Position numbers and translations under genes: made by a program
Notes under the pieces: generated by a model
Seen by the model: the letters and a program-made list of their open reading frames with translations, nothing else
Databases searched by the model: none
What the model was told of the DNA's origin: nothing
Assembly (NCBI RefSeq): GCF_016808095.1
Contig: NC_068973.1
Coordinates: forward strand, 9,544,501-9,608,500
Direction: 5' to 3'
Length of the DNA stretch: 64,000 nucleotides
Source of the DNA: Vigna angularis
Lineage: Eukaryota > Streptophyta > Magnoliopsida > Fabales > Fabaceae
Part shown: piece by piece, positions 10,855 to 22,080 of the stretch
Numbering within the stretch: position 1 is the stretch's first letter
Layout: each line of letters begins with the position of its first letter

Positions 10855-10993
10855 AGTGAAAACCAGCACTGGAACATATCCCAACACAAACTGGTCCAAA
10901 TTTGTGACTGTTCTTCTTTAAAATTCAAAAACCAGCACTAGAACATAACTGGGAAGGCCAAATAAGTGGATAGTAACATTGGAGTTTCTATAT
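10855..10993. repeat. 210-bp tandem repeat, right partial copies
   Basis: AAAACCAGCACTGGAACATA, then TGGTCCAAATTTGTGACTG, AACCAGCACTAGAACATAAC and AAATAAGTGGATAGTAACAT belong to the 210-bp unit. The copia remnant starts immediately after. Confidence 0.75.
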
Positions 10994-10994
10994 G

Positions 10995-12600
10995 ATATGT
11001 GGCATGCCAAATTACGAAATAAATTCTTCATATGTTATTAAATTGCAATGAGTAGAATTAATTAAGATCCATGCAAATCAAAGTAAAAATTGTGATATAT
11101 ATGGAGAATCTAAAATAAGAAAGAAAACATGTTATTTAATAAAACGTCATACTAATCTTGCTAATGTAAAATAAACTTTGTCTAGAGGTGATAAAAAATA
11201 TTTTATGAAATTTATACATTATTATTCTAAGCACCACAAAATATACTTAATCAAACATAAGAATGAAGTGTTTGATATATTTTTAACTTACAAAATTGAA
11301 GTGGGGAATCACTTAAAATTAAAATTAAAATGATCAAACCATATAAATGTGGTGAATATGTTTTTTTTAATGATTATTGTGTAAAATAAAGTATTATTAA
11401 TCAAGTAAATCCACCATATTCATTTGAATATAATAGAGTAACTTATAGGAAAAATAAGACTCTTAAGAAAATGATGAATGATATACTTATTAATTATAGT
11501 GCTCTTAATAATCTTTGGGGAGAAGTACTTCTTATAACATGTTTTTTTTTTATAAAATGCAATACATCATAAGAAAAATGATAAAAAAACCATATGGCCT
11601 GTGGGAGTGTCTAGCTAAATTAGTGTTACCAGATCTTAAGAAAGGAAACTAAGTTCCAAAAACTTTTGATTGTATGTTTTTAGGCTATGCTTAAGATAAT
11701 GTTTCTTGTAGGTTTCTTGTTCTTAAAAGTGATGTAATGTATCATAATACTACAATGAAGACGAACAATGTTGAGTTCTTTAAACATGTTTTTCTTTTAA
11801 AGGTTAAGGATACATCATACCAACATATAAATATTGTTAGTGATGCATTGTGTGAAGATTTGAGTAGAAGTAAAAGACAAATAAAAGAAACTTATTTTGG
11901 AAATGTGTTTACATGTTCCAAATTGAAAATGATCCAATAAGTTTTTAAGATGTTACTAGTGCTCTCGATGTAAAACATTGGGATATGACCATTAAGACTG
12001 AAATTGATTTATTTAAGAAAAATAACACCTAAACCTTATTAGATTTTCCTAAAGAAGCAAAATTCATTGGTTGAAAGTGGATCTTTAGAAAAAGTATCAT
12101 GCTGATAGAACCCTTGTAAAAATATAAGACAAGATTACCGAAAGACTCTACATTAAACCTAACATATATTACTTTGATACATTTTTGTCACTAGGATTTT
12201 CTCCATTTGAGTGTTAGCTTTAACATCAATATATAAATTAGTTATTCACCAAATAGATGTTAAGACAACCTTCTTGAATGATGAACTAGGGAAAAAAATT
12301 TATATGACTCAATTTGAAAGGTACGTAACTCCTGGTCAAGAGAACAATGTATGCAAACTTTTAAAATATTTATATGAACCAAAACATACAACAAAACAAT
12401 GACATAAAAAAGTTCATAATGTTTTTCTGATGAGATTGATAAGTGTGTGTATAAAAATTTTGAAAGAGGTAAATGTATCATATGTTGATAACATGTTAAT
12501 TTTTTTACATGTGATTATATTGTTTCTAGAATAAAATTATTTTGGGATCTAAATTTGAAATGAAATTTTCAGAGTTAAAGTGACATGTAAGGGAGATAGT
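10995..12600 (+). mobile_element. Decayed Ty1/copia retrotransposon pol
   Basis: Frames broken by many stops keep the copia order. GAG-pre-integrase (MWHAKL) is near 11000. Integrase follows (GDKKYFMKFIHYYSK, YLIKHKNEVFD, then NNLWGE). Next come the integrase C-terminal GCLAKLVLPD and FDCMFLGYA (11580-11690), and reverse transcriptase: YKLVIHQIDVKTTFLNDELG (12232-12290), VCKLLKYLYEPK, and YVDNMLIFL near 12480, where the catalytic motif is normally YVDDM. No LTRs were found. It is an old inactive fragment. Poly-A and T-rich decay fits C-to-T mutation of methylated DNA. Confidence 0.8.
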
Positions 12601-12785
12601 ATGTTATTATAAAAAAAAATATATTGAGAAACTTCTTATTGGTTTTATATGTGTTATCCATCAACAACACAATACTAAATGCATTAATGAATCGAGATGT
12701 GTCCAAAATAATTGTAACAAATTGTGAGGAAATTAAACCTATTATACTAAATATACATGTCACGCTCTAGCAACATCACCAATTG

Positions 12786-13019
12786 CTATATTTTAGTTTT
12801 GCACCCTCTTTTTGATCTCCTAAAAGAATACCTGATGTTGTACATTTTCATGATTTTAGTCACATTGTGTTCATTGTTCTCCTTCAAAGTAAGTAAAATG
12901 TTTGTTGGCTTACCTAAACTATTAGTCATTTCAATGACCATGGACTTTTCGCTAGGTTTAAACCTACCAACATAAGAATGACCTATTAATGTATCAGTTA
13001 ATCTATGATTGAGTCTCAC
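12786..13019 (-). pseudogene. FAR1/MULE-type transposase fragment
   Basis: The minus-strand frame reads NHRLTDTLIGHSYVGRFKPS, then EKSMVIEMTNSLGKPTNILL and TIMKMYNIRYSFRRSKRG-like residues (VTKIMKMYNIRYSFRRS). This is the segment after the FAR1 DNA-binding domain in MULE-derived FAR1-related proteins, where MTK-x-MVKPRNILLTLK is conserved. About 77 codons survive without flanking domains. It lies next to copia debris in the opposite orientation. Confidence 0.65.
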
Positions 13020-13379
13020 ATATTACTTTCAATTTCCTTTTCCTCCTTCATTTATAATTTCTTTACCCCATAATTTAAATGGACAAGTACAATTTTTTGT
13101 ACCAATTACAAAAATTGTAAATCTTTTTTATATATTATATGTTCATCATCCCTTTTACATCCTAACAACACGTTTTTTTCTTCTTTATTGTTCATTTATT
13201 GTATTAGACTCATATCAAAATGACAATTACAAAAACTTATTCTAAATATTACCCTATACATTTATGGAAGTAAGTTATCTTGCATATCAAATACCTACAC
13301 AAATACATTATAATATAATTATATGACTTATGTAATGTTTTTCTCACTAAACAAGAATGTACCTAAAAAAAGTTTTAAA

Positions 13380-14330
13380 AAATTGCATTAGTTTAACTTT
13401 GAAATTGTACAATCCAGAACTTAAATATATTTTTTTTTTCAAATTATGCACTCCAAAGTCAATTTATGACATTCAAATTTCACATTCCAAAATACAAATT
13501 TAAGTTTTGAATTATCCAATCTATAATGCATTTCATATTTTCATATGTATGTTAGATTGCACAATAAGCTAAATTTGACTTCTAAAATATATTCATTACG
13601 AAATCTAAAAGTCAATTTTGACTTTCAATTGAACAGTCCATGGCTCAGAAATGTTTTAAATAATGTTTTGAATTGTGCAAGAATTTGGAAGGTCTCCCGT
13701 TTGCATAATCCAAAAGTTAAATTCAAAATCGTAAATCAAAGAAAAACTACAAAATTAAACCTTCACTTTTGTTACTATTTTTACTTCACCACACATCCAA
13801 GAAGTCAATGTTCATTCTACATTTCAAGTAACACCACAATCATGAACATGAACTATGTAAAATACTCAAGAAGCCACTACAATACAAAACTAACATAGAA
13901 TTTTAAAAATTTATGAGGTGCATAAAGAAATGGTTGAAGAAGCTAGCTTACTAATATGCATAAGCCGATGCTCCAATAGCATATTAGATAATTTCTTTTC
14001 GCACCCCAATTTTCCTTCTACATGCTTATAAATATGAAAAACTTCACTCTATCTTTAAAAAATAAAGTTTGAATTGCACATTTTATAGTATAAAGAGGCT
14101 TCTAGATTCTGCATTTAAGAACCTTTTTTTTACTTTTTGATTATATAATTTGTCTTGAACGATCCAAAAGTCATTTATTGCATTATAAAAGTTTAGATTG
14201 CCTAATTTAAAAGTCATTTTTTTTTTTATTTTTGCGTTGTGTAGTCCAAAAACTTTATTGACTTCTAGATTATACAATTTTGAAAATCATTTTTTTACAT
14301 AAGAAAATAATTTTCTGAATGTAAAATTTG
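13380..14330. repeat. Degenerate short-period repeats resembling MULE terminal repeats
   Basis: Variants of ATTGTACAATCC / GGATTGTACAAT, joined to AAAGTCAATTT or ACTTCTAGATT, recur many times in both orientations at 13390-13740 and again at 14060-14290. About 330 bases without the motif lie between. Legume Mutator-like elements often have long AT-rich terminal inverted repeats of this style. Neither precise ends nor a 9-bp target duplication could be found. Confidence 0.4.
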
Positions 14331-14574
14331 GAACACTTTCTTCCCATCCCGACACAAGACTTAAACAAATGTAACAACTAGACAAGGAACAACAATGATA
14401 AGGAGATGGTGACAACAACAACAATTACATGTCGCGGTGAGATGACAATAACAGAGGACAATTTTATCTTTTCAACCACCATAATGGGGTGCACATAAAA
14501 ATTATGTGGGTGGAGAAAAAAATGGCCAACCGAGTAATGCTTGTTATGTAGCAAGCCAGTAACAAATTAGGAGG

Positions 14575-15759
14575 GTTACTCCATGCACCACCTCACATTG
14601 CTCTCTGTACCACCATATACCAAAAATACCTTTCTTCAACAGATATCGACATCTGTTGAAGAATTTTTCAAAAATTCAACGGATGTCGACATCCGTTGAA
14701 GGCTTGAAAAATCTTTTAACGGATGTCGACATTCGTTGCAGAATTTTTCAAGCCTTAAACAGATGTTGACATCCGATGAAGATAAAATATGCATACTCCT
14801 GACAATTTTAGGTACTCCACTAGTTTAACCAATGGTGAGTTGAACGACAAGAATAAAAATCCCCTTGTTACCAAATCAGCCTTCGGAAAAATGATATATA
14901 ATTCCATCCAGCTCTCAATTTTGAAGTTTTATGCCCTTTACAGAATTTTGTCACCAAAACTGACATGTTCCATATCTATTTCAGTCAGGTATTCCACATG
15001 GTATCTGTTGAATGACTATGGCAAAGATGTGGTTATTTTTTATACTGAAGAAAGAAAAGAAAGATTTGGGGGCCGGAATAAGAGAATACTTCATATCTCT
15101 CACCTATTCAATAAAACTTTAATTTGGGGCATATTTATTCCCTAACCATTTGATACTAACTCATTGATTTGAAGTGGCAAAATATTACTGAAAAATAATT
15201 ATATTACCTTTGCTTAAATTATTTTTCATTAAGTTGTCAGTTGTTCTTTAATTGCTGCTACACTAGCAATTATTATATTATTAATGCAACACGAAATAAA
15301 AAAATAAAATTTTATAACTGTCAACTTGTATTCTATTATTAATGCTACACCAACAAATAAAATTATTATATTATTAATGCTACACTAGCAATTTCTCCAA
15401 ATATTCTATTTGTTAACTTGTATCTTAAACTATTGCATTACTGAGCTCGAAGTCATGCTAATAACCAACGGTATTTTTATATGAAAAGAGAATATAAGGA
15501 AGGCGTGAAGTTGTTACAACGGATGTCGACATTGAAATTGAACTGGTTTATTTTATTACAACGGATGTCGACATCCGTAGAAGACTTGAAAAATGGGATG
15601 TCGATATTCGTTGAAGGATTTTTCGAAAACTTCAACGGATGTCGACATCCGTTGAAGAAAAGAAGTGAGGGTGTAGAATTTTTTAAAATATAAAGGATAG
15701 TTTTGAAAATTTTAAAAAATGTGATGGTGCATTGAAGAATGTGGGGTGGTGGAATCAAC
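14575..15759. mobile_element. Non-autonomous inverted-terminus element with 40-bp palindrome arrays
   Basis: The left end (GTTACTCCATGCACCACCTC) and the inverted right end (GTTGATTCCACCACCCCACA) are related. Inside each end are four copies of a palindrome, best form AACGGATGTCGACATCCGTT. Left copies start at 14637, 14677, 14717 and 14757, exactly 40 bases apart. Right copies start near 15517, 15559, 15591 and 15632. The core (14790-15500) has a 118-codon open frame (14789-15145) of unknown character and AT-rich repeats (TATTATTAATGCTACAC). No target duplication was identified, so superfamily assignment (Mutator or other TIR type) is open. Confidence 0.65.
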
Positions 15760-16800
15760 TTCCTTGTGGGCCCAAAGTTTTGGGTATTAATGACCCATAA
15801 CTATGCATGTTCAATACAATTTGTTTTGTTGTGCTTTAAAAATATTAGTTTCTAGATGAGCTAAATAAATATTAACTAATAAAAAATTCTTTTAAATAAC
15901 GTTATTAATACACTAATCTATAAGACCCAAACTAAAATAAAAATCTTGTAAAGTTCCGAAGTAAATTGACCACTTACTCTTGCAATCACAGATTTTTTAT
16001 ACAAAATGTGAATTAGATTCGACATTTACTAGGCAATGGTCAAACTCACATTGCTAAGTATTTTTTTGAGTTTTTTTTTTCTGGATACGTTTCTTTTGGG
16101 TCTTTGATGAGAAAGGTAATTAGGTATAGTACTTAATTACTAATTTTAAACAAAAGCTTTTGGTGTTTTCTGGTCAGAAAACAACGAAAAAGGGAAGAAT
16201 GAGGCAACTCCACAATAGGAATGATACTTGGTCCTAGGTTTGATTCTCACACACGAAGTTGCATAGTTTGAACGTTGTGCTTTCTCGTTAATTTACTAAT
16301 CTTTAATTAACTAAAAGCTGTTGGTGAGCATCACATCAAAGTTTTAGCATATTCATAATATTAAATAGGATGTTAAATGAGGCTCAACCGCCCATGAGGC
16401 CGCCCCAACCATTATCAAACCCACTTTTAATCACTCAAACTACTGAATTAGACGTGTTAATCTTTCTTTAATTAATTTAAATTCTCCCTCACCTTAACAT
16501 AATTTATATGATTTTTAGTATACCTACGAAGACTTCTGTTTGTAGAAATATATGATTTTTCTTACAAAATCAATTTTGAGTACTTGAATGTCCTCCTTTT
16601 CAAACATAAGCTCGAAACAATAATAAAAAATAAAAAACTCATTTCTATAAGAGATTAAAAAAATAAGTAATAATCGATTTTGTATGAAGATAAGTATAAG
16701 AGAGAAACAAATGCGAAACTTGTTGACCTCTAGCACACTACCTTTTCTTTTCCTTACGTGTACCATTATTACTTTCCTTTATATTATAATCTCCCATTAA
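15760..16800. other. AT-rich intergenic DNA
   Basis: No gene or repeat was recognised. An 80-codon minus-strand frame at 16524-16766 has no family features. Confidence 0.55.
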
Positions 16801-16802
16801 GA

Positions 16803-17046
16803 GGGACACGTGTCCCGTTTAAGGAATGTACTTTGTTAAAGCCACCCAGTGGTCAGAAGAAACTTGCACGGATGACCACCACGTGTCCTTTTGTTGGACA
16901 CGTGTTGCAAACCCAGCGGCTTTCATAAGGTCGAACAGGAAAAGTTTGAGTTGGAAAATGGTGGAGCTGATGTGGAAGAAGAGAAAGGCACATCAATCAT
17001 TTTCTATTTTTGGTTCTTTCTATTCAGTTAAATGAAATATAAATAG
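16803..17046 (+). promoter_or_regulatory. Cluster of three G-box/ABRE motifs, promoter-like, no gene behind it
   Basis: CACGTG occurs three times in 98 bases: 16807-16812, inside the 14-base palindrome GGGACACGTGTCCC (16803-16816); 16880-16885 (CCACGTGTCC); and 16899-16904 (GGACACGTGTTG). CACGTGTC is the core bound by ABF/AREB bZIP factors in ABA and drought response and by PIF-type bHLH factors. A TATAAATAG follows at about 17038, then CT-rich leader-like sequence and CAG|GTTTGC near 17191, which could be a 5'-UTR exon end. No coding exon was found downstream before the element at 18083. Confidence 0.5.
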
Positions 17047-17219
17047 TTTTTTATTTTTATTTGTTTAATTTTCCACTAATCTTCTAACGTGTAACTTTTC
17101 TAACTTTCTTTTTCCTTTTTTTTCTAAATATACAAATCATTTGCTTTGTCAAACCCAGTTATCGAGAATCAGAACTTCAGAGAACAAACAGGTTTGCGTG
17201 AAAGAAGACACCAATATTT

Positions 17220-18080
17220 TAAAATAAAAAAAAAAAACTCGATGTATACCGTACATAACAATATTAACGTTCATAGTAATGTTTTAAAAGTTATATCTAA
17301 AGTAGTATAATTAATTCACAATATAAAATCGTTTACCCTAACAATGTATTAAGAATAAATTTTATTACAAAGGTGTATATATATGTGCGTGTAATAATAA
17401 TAGAGCAAAATATCTTCAAGGAAGGAGAATAAAAAATATAATATCTTTCCTCTGCGTAATTCATTGGTTTTATAATTTTACTAGTGAAGTTACATAATTA
17501 TACACATGTATATTATGCATTAAAATAATATGATTTAAAAAATATATATTATTTAAAAGGATATTATATATGTGATTATTATGTTTAAGTAAGAATTTAT
17601 ATAATATCTATTAGTAAAATTTGATAATTAGTATGTTAGGATAAAGTTTAAGGATTTTGAAATTTTGATTAAGTAGTACAACAAAATACACAACATGAAA
17701 AATGTTTTTTTTAAAGATCATAAATTATGGGAAAAAAGTTTTGCGAGACATGATTACTTTGTTTCAAATATGGTAACACAATTCTTAGTCTTGGTTCCAT
17801 CTCATAAGTACAAATTTTAACAAACGACAAGTTATATAATATTTAAGTATATGTCGTCTTTAACAAAATATATTTTAAGCTTATCACTAGTTTGAAAGAA
17901 ATGTCTTGATTTTCTTCTATCGATCTATATAATTAACAAAGTATAAGTCTACATTAATATCACTTGAAATATAAGTTAAATTTATTTTCTTTTAAAAACC
18001 ATATTGACACAATATTGTATCTTTATTTGAGTTATTTGTCTTGTACAATATTTGTTTTTATTTTTTTTGAGTAAAAACTC
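17220..18080. other. AT-rich intergenic DNA
   Basis: No ORF or repeat of note. Confidence 0.55.
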
Positions 18081-18082
18081 TC

Positions 18083-18972
18083 TCCTAATACAAAAACACC
18101 ATATAATGTCATTGTTTCTCAGTCTTTTACGTCGAATTTGAAATCGACGTCATATCGAAAGACGTTAAATTGACGTCGAACATGGAACAATTCGATGAAA
18201 AACAACAAATTTCAGTTTTTGATATTTTATAAAGCCCGAACTATGAACGTGTAATATAGTATCAACAACAAACAATAACAAACAACAAATAAGTTCAATC
18301 AAACAATAACAACAACAACAAACAGGTTCAACTAAACAAAAACAACAAACAAGTTTTAAAAAAAACAAGTTCAACAAATAAGTTTTTCAAAACGAAAACA
18401 AAACTAACCTTCAAAAGTGGGTTCGTCAAAATAAAGTATTGTCACCCGTGAGAGAGAAAGCAGATTGCGCCTATGAAGGACAAGAACACGAAAATAATCG
18501 GTCAAAACAAACAAAAATCATACCTAATTAAAGTAGTTAATTAACATGCATTTGTAACAAATGAAAGAAAGATTACATGTGATGGTCGTCAAACTTCGTT
18601 CCATAAAAGTTTGAATAGAGAAGAGGGTATCGCGCGCTAAGATAAAGTGAATGAATTTTCAATCTCTCGCTTAAATTTTTATTGAATTCACTTACCTTTT
18701 AACGTCTAACGTTGGACAATTCGACGTTTTATATCCTTTTGACGTCTGATTCTAGGGAATTCGATGTCATAGGTAAATACATTTTCACCTTCGCGCCAAA
18801 CATTTTCGCAAAATTTACCCAATATAACAAATTGATGTTGAATTACAATTTTAAACAACGTCTAATAATTGCATTTATTTACAAAAATATCACCAATCAT
18901 TTTTAACGACGTTGGTTATTCAGTTGTTAGACTTCGAACGGGTGACAATTATATGCTGTTTTTGGACTAGTA
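18083..18972. mobile_element. Short CACTA-like non-autonomous element
   Basis: The left end TCCTAATACAAAAACACCAT and the inverted right end TACTAGTCCAAAAACAGCAT share the inner word CAAAAACASCATATAAT. Both can be read as decayed CACTAGT... termini. Subterminal zones carry repeated GACGT/ACGTC-centred motifs (TTGACGTCGAAC, TTTGACGTCTGA, TTCGACGTTTT), as in legume CACTA elements. The middle is low-complexity CAACAAACAAGTTCAA repeats (18265-18380). There is no transposase and no clear 3-bp duplication. Confidence 0.55.
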
Positions 18973-20348
18973 AATATAGTTAATTATTAGGATGTTACTT
19001 GAAGAAGATGTTACTTGAAGAAGATATTACTTTTTTATGTTGAATAAAGCGTATTTAATGCATTTTTATATCCACACTCATTATATATTAGAAGATGAAG
19101 CTATCTAAGTTTAAAAACCCCTAGAGAGGGGTTTTCAATAACTTCTTTTATCAAACTTTATATAAAGTTATCCTTTAAAGAAAAACATAAAGACGAACAT
19201 GATTTGTAAGTGTCGAAATGTTATTAAATTATTTTTGTGTTCTTAGAGCTTGTGGAAAACATTTTTGTATAAACTAGAAGAGATATCATATCTTTATATG
19301 TTATAAGATGCTAACACTCTCTAGTCAGCAAACACGTGTAATTTACTTGATCAAATCTTTATGTAAACTTAGTTTGTTTAGTTAATAAAAATAGTTATGC
19401 TTCAAAAATACTTAATGTCTTAGTCATGAATAATTATTTAAACATTAATTTATATTAACCAATGGTTCCAAATAATTTTCAATGAGTTAACCATGAGTAG
19501 CTGAGTTCCACAAAATATTCAAGTTTTCATAAATGAACAACTAAGTGTTCAAATAATAATTAGATTTTAGACAAGAGTAACTATATTCCATATAATACTT
19601 GATTTATAATTTATAACATTAGTTTGCATAGTAAAATTTAATAAGTTAATTGAGAATTGAACGTAATATGTGTTATTTAGACAAACCAGTAAAAACTTGT
19701 TATATGTTTATTGTCTCATATCTAAATTTGAAAGGTGAACGAGAATTTAAGCCTATGCATGTTTTGTCGGAAACCACGATCCCAAAAGAGTCGGGATTGA
19801 TCCAATACTTTTATTGAAGGCAGTTTGGAACGGGTATATATTTTTATATTCTCCAAAGTTAAGATTTCTCAAAACAACCAATCTCAAAAATTACGACTTT
19901 TAAAAATAATTAATATTTATTTAACTGATAAACAATATTATTTAAAATAGTTAAATAATTTCTTAAACCAAAAGGTAATATTTCTTACTAAAAAATTAGT
20001 TTATTACTATATTAACTGATTTATTATAATTTTTTTTAATAATTTTTTTTCACTGTGACGAGGAAGTTGATTCTTATCTTTCATATGAATATTTTTGTGA
20101 AAAAAGTTGACTTAAATTATTCTTAAAAACATGCTTTTTAAGCAATTCAAACGCCAAAAATATATTTGTACGTTTGTTTTTGTACTAAATGTCTCACAAT
20201 ATTAAAACAAATATATAACAACCAATTACAAAATACATAGTTACTATATATTCGCATACCAACTTGTTGGAAATTTAACTTTTTGAAAAAAAATATAGAT
20301 ATAAGATATATGTTATATAAATAAACTTATCATATTATTTTATTCATG

Positions 20349-20402
<54 letters not shown>

Positions 20403-21040
20403 CAAAAGATATTTAATATTAACAATATCTTAATCTTAATTTTTTAAATTTAAATAATAAATAAATATATTTTCCTTTATACAAATGATATTTCTAAAAT
20501 TAAAATTTTTCCAAAAAATTAATTTAAACAAATAAGATATTAAATAAATATTTCCTTTTTAGTTAATATATGTTTATTTGAATTTTAAATTTGTTTTTAC
20601 TTGATTTTTTTTCTTGCAATTATTGTTTTTTTTTTAATTTCACGGGGTCATATTTTGTTAAAACAAGATTGTTTGGAGAATAGACTATTTAAGCAACTCA
20701 AACTTTAAAGATTAACAAAAAAACATTAAACGAAATCGCATGGTATGAAAAATCATTTTAAAGAAATAACATCTAAGAAAGAAATATTTGTTAACATCTG
20801 TTTTATACAAAATCAAGTATATGAATAAAGTTTTCTAGATTAAATTATCTAATGAACTAATTTTATGAACAACATCTAAGAAAAGAAAGTGTCTCTCTCT
20901 TTAATAAACTATATGAGTAACAAGCTAGCGTTTATGAACAAGAAAGTCTATTTATTTTATAACACTAAAGTTGAAAGAAAGTTTTATTCAATACAATGTT
21001 AACTCAAGCAAAAGGTCTAAAAAAATACATTGTCTAACAT
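18973..21040. other. AT-rich intergenic DNA with a (TA)n tract
   Basis: No gene was seen. A (TA)n run lies at 20351-20401, and a small perfect hairpin (AAAACCCCT...AGGGGTTTT) near 19114-19134. The hairpin has no neighbouring transcript I can support. Confidence 0.5.
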
Positions 21041-22080
21041 ATGATCGCTAAACGCTACACTTAAATAACCTTTAAAAAAGCATATAACGTTTTATACCAT
21101 CTGATGATTATACATGTTGTATGCTTTACCAAATGATGCATTTATTAATGACATGACAAATGATAAAATGTTTTTAACATACAATACGGTTTAACGTTTA
21201 TCAACGTTTAAAATATTTAATGCATGTATGATAAAGTGCTTCTATGCTTTATACCTTTTTTTTATATTTGTGCAGATTACTAAAGTAGAAAGATATGATC
21301 AAAATCACTATATCCAAGAAAAGATGTTATGAGAGATGAAGAACATTCTAGGAATGTTTTTCTTGAACCCTTCTGCTTTGTCACATCATACAAGTTCGAT
21401 TTTGCTAAAGGTTATGAAAAATCTATGAACCTTTACAAAGTAGATTAAAGTTTGACTTCCAATCTAAAGATTACTTACTCTTTTGAAGTCAACTATTTTG
21501 TCTAATGATTTTCAAGAAAAGCTACATAGTATTAAAGCTTGAGAAGAAAAAGAAGAATGGAATAGTGAAGTCATGAACAAACAAGTTTACCATGCTCATA
21601 TATAGTTTGAATACATATATTTTCTAGAAGAGAAAAATCTTAACAAATCACCCTCTCTTTTGAGAATTATCAATTTGTACCTTTGGTCATAACATTGTTT
21701 GTGTTGTAAATTCTGAAGAGAATTCAAACACTTAGTGTTTAACTCAGTTGAGTTAAAAAGACTAAATGTCTTGTTTAAGGTTGAGACCATAAGTGGTGAG
21801 AATAGTTGTAAACCAGGAGTGATTAAACTTAGATTAGTCGTGTTGATTAGGTGAACCAAGACTGGTAAGAATACTCGTTGTAAATCTGAAGAGGTAAAAC
21901 TCGTATAATCTTTTCAAGGATTAGTGGAGCTCTTTAAGAGTTATTAAGAGAGAACTGAACGTAGCTTAAACCGAGTGAACTAGTATAAAATATGTGTTTT
22001 ACTGCTTTGCTCTTTGAAACATTTTTCTTTTAAGCACTTCATAAAAACCACTGTCTAAGCATCTTATACAAATTATATCC
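21041..22080. mobile_element. Possible copia-type LTR remnant
   Basis: This stretch is richer in GC and in TGTAAATC, GTGAACCA and GGTGAACCAAGACTGG words than its neighbours. It reads like the U5 half of legume copia LTRs (SIRE/Maximus style). No paired LTR, primer site or target duplication was found, so this rests on overall look. Confidence 0.25.

Noticed and set aside
18165..18377. Cysteine-rich 70-codon minus-strand ORF
   Set aside because: It is the reverse reading of low-complexity CAACAAACAAG repeats.
19113..19134. Hairpin with GGGG/CCCC stem as terminator or miRNA precursor
   Set aside because: The stem is too short for a miRNA precursor, and hairpin terminators do not apply to plant nuclear genes. 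No transcript unit is nearby.
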